Assembly (NCBI RefSeq): GCF_001402875.1 | Contig: NZ_CP012946.1 | Location: forward strand, 1,838,001-1,902,000 | Source of the DNA: Blastochloris viridis | GTDB lineage: Bacteria; Pseudomonadota; Alphaproteobacteria; Rhizobiales; Xanthobacteraceae | DNA length: 64,000 nt | Direction: 5' to 3' | Shown here: piece after piece, positions 62,982 through 64,000 of the stretch | Layout of the letters: each line of letters starts with the position of its first letter | Position numbering within the stretch: the stretch's first letter is position 1 | Made by a program: the position numbers and the translations under genes | The notes under the pieces: generated by a model | Database searches by the model: none | What the model was told of the DNA's origin: nothing | The model's input: the letters and a program-made list of their open reading frames with translations, nothing else

Positions 62982-63152
62982 ATATGCCGACCTCTCCGAC
63001 ATGCCGGTGGCCGCCGCGGTGGCGGCGGTGAAGCGGGGCGTTTCCGAGCGCCCGCGTGTCTCGCCAATTTGGCGACTTACCGTAGGCGCCCCGTGCGCCG
63101 TCTCCGGGTGCAGCGCCTCGTAGATCGCCTTGCGGCGGGCGATGGCCTTAGC
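62982..63152 (-). pseudogene. fragment of a ParB-like nuclease-domain protein gene
   Basis: Minus-strand reading gives RRKAIYEALHPETAHG, then FTAATAAATGMSERSAYSN, matching the C-terminal half of phage/plasmid ParB-domain proteins (consensus YEALHPETKHG ... FTADTAAKTGKSERSVQ). It is cut on the left by the low-GC cassette (whose stop is at 62981) and on the right by the small zinc-ribbon gene. No start or nuclease domain remains. It marks a former gene broken by cargo insertion. Confidence 0.65.
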
Positions 63153-63345
63153 GGCCCTTGATCCAAGGTGTATCCTTGAACTTATCTGCCAGCATGGCCT
63201 TTAGCTTTGTTTTGACTTCACCCCATTTGCCAAATTCGGTACCGCACTGGGGGCAAACGACGAGCGAGTTGTCGTCGTCGATATTTGCGACACTCAACTC
63301 GACATTGCACTTTGTGCAGGTGGCCGTAATCTTGCCGTCCGACAT
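63148..63345 (-). CDS. small zinc-ribbon protein
   Basis: A 65-residue protein with two CxxC knuckles, CTKC (residues 10-13) and CPQC (31-34), separated by a beta-strand stretch ANIDDDNSLVV, then a basic helix KTKLKAMLADKFK. It would bind one zinc ion; the role is unknown. Composition is less GC-rich than the prophage, and it overlaps the edge of the ParB-like relic, so it may have arrived with the cassette. Confidence 0.6.
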   Translation of the reverse strand: MSDGKITATCTKCNVELSVANIDDDNSLVVCPQCGTEFGKWGEVKTKLKAMLADKFKDTPWIKGR

Positions 63346-63420
63346 TTCATCCTTCCTTTCTCAGCCTCTAGCCCGACCCTTCGCCGATCTTTCGCTTTGG
63401 GTGTCATCGCGTTTGTGAGA

Positions 63421-63873
63421 TTACCGCTTCAGCTCGGCGTCGGCTTCCAGTGCCAATTCTCTATCCGGGGCTTCGGCGGTTTCTTTTGCCGCACTTTGCA
63501 TGGCTCGGAACATGGCGGGCTCGAACCCAACGGCGCGGATCGCGCCCTCAACGTCGCCTTGCTCCAAAGCTTCCGCGATGGCCCCTATCTGGGCGCTGTT
63601 TCGGATCGCATAGAGGGCGGCAAGAAACGTGACGGCCGCGGGCGACGTCTCATGGCTTTTGCCATCGGTGGCCATTTGGCCGACTGACGCGGTCAATTCA
63701 CGCTCGACCAGCCTGCGGACGGCCTCCGGGCGAGTCGGCGCGTCAGGCTGACCATGACGCCACGCATCGAGCGCAGCCATGATCTCGGGCTGCAATCTAA
63801 GATGCACCGACTCGCCTTTGCCTGTCGGCGGCGGTCCGCGCCGCTTCTTTGGTTCCACGGTTTGCTTTTTCAT
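63421..63873 (-). CDS. ribbon-helix-helix-like prophage protein
   Basis: A 150-residue protein. The N-terminal basic linker KKRRGPPPTGKG precedes ESVHLRLQPEIMAALDAWRH and RPEAVRRLVERELT, a ribbon-helix-helix (CopG/MetJ-like) DNA-binding pattern. A helical C-terminal region follows (GAIAEALEQGDVEGAIRAVG). The ATG at 63873 precedes MKKQTVEPKKRR. It faces away from the gene beginning at 63958, so it may regulate the shared spacer. Confidence 0.6.
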   Translation of the reverse strand: MKKQTVEPKKRRGPPPTGKGESVHLRLQPEIMAALDAWRHGQPDAPTRPEAVRRLVERELTASVGQMATDGKSHETSPAAVTFLAALYAIRNSAQIGAIAEALEQGDVEGAIRAVGFEPAMFRAMQSAAKETAEAPDRELALEADAELKR

Positions 63874-63957
63874 GATCGCTGTGGTACCACAAAAACGGCC
63901 CGGCGGGAAGGTGGAAGCTCCCGCACCGGGCCTAACCTGAACCACAGAGGTGACCTA

Positions 63958-64000
63958 TGACCCAGGCTGCCCGCGCTGATAGCGCGAACGAACCCGCTTG
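63958..64000 (+). CDS. start of an unidentified gene, cut by the window edge
   Basis: An ATG preceded by AGAGGTGACCT opens a frame with TQAARADSANEPA before the window ends. The good ribosome site and divergent position to the ribbon-helix-helix gene support a real start, but the product cannot be named. Confidence 0.5.

Larger units (their letters stand above)
47484..64000 (+). mobile_element. HK97-type siphophage prophage (partial, right end outside window)
   Basis: It starts at the tRNA-Gly half-site. It contains portal, prohead protease, capsid, HNH, tail tube, head-tail connectors, terminase, tape measure and tail genes, all on the plus strand with 1-4 bp overlaps typical of phage operons. 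An unrelated accessory block lies near 62-63.9 kb. Integrase, repressor, lysis and most host-specificity genes are not in view and probably lie to the right. Structural genes look intact. Confidence 0.88.

Overview
The window is GC-rich chromosomal DNA (roughly mid-60s % GC by eye) from an alphaproteobacterium, most likely a Hyphomicrobiales (Rhizobiales) member near Bradyrhizobium, Rhodopseudomonas, Rhodoplanes or Blastochloris. Supporting signs are a mitochondrial-type complex I NDUFS4-like protein, a split pntA1/pntA2/pntB transhydrogenase, a Bradyrhizobium-style ndvC / small secreted gene / ndvB cluster for cyclic beta-(1,3),(1,6)-glucan, an alphaproteobacterial SOS box (GTTC-N7-GTTC) between ssb and uvrA, and Rhizobiales-type palindromic repeats. 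The species cannot be named from the sequence alone.

Layout. 1-8.7 kb: a minus-strand catabolic operon (enoyl-CoA hydratase, feruloyl-CoA synthase-like ligase, thiolase, SDR dehydrogenase, 4-HBT thioesterase, ABC binding protein) with a convergent acyl-CoA dehydrogenase. Together they could run the CoA-dependent beta-oxidative degradation of hydroxycinnamates. 9-17.6 kb: scattered single genes (SASA esterase, Tat-exported phosphoesterase, alpha/beta hydrolase, glyoxalase I, sirtuin, double cold-shock protein, DUF192 protein, NDUFS4-like protein) and three tRNAs (Glu, Pro, Arg). 17.7-31.4 kb: a large SNF2 ATPase, an HWE-type histidine kinase, ssb and uvrA in divergent arrangement, a GST, a GNAT acetyltransferase and a YciF-like protein. 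31.5-34.3 kb: cobM-cobB-cobA for cobalamin. 34.6-40 kb: the glucan cluster. 40.1-47.3 kb: an IS630 relic, a GT39 glycosyltransferase, the pnt operon and a DHCR24-like flavoprotein.

From about 47.48 kb to the right edge lies an HK97-type prophage that inserted in a tRNA-Gly(UCC) gene. The duplicated 3' half of that tRNA remains at 47438-47483, and the intact tRNA should lie beyond the window. The prophage carries portal, prohead protease, capsid, HNH, tail tube, connector, terminase, tape-measure and tail genes. The terminase genes sit unusually far downstream, between the head-tail adaptors and the tape measure. A low-GC two-gene cassette (62.16-62.98 kb) resembles a toxin-antitoxin pair with an ADP-ribosyltransferase-like toxin, and it abuts a broken ParB-like gene. 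This cassette is the best candidate here for an undescribed system.

Mobile and repeat DNA outside the prophage is notable. A double-hairpin repeat occurs three times (14.2, 17.7 and 40.5 kb). An 80-bp TA-flanked element with terminal inverted repeats sits beside two of those copies in opposite orientations. A palindromic repeat is inserted in frame inside uvrA.
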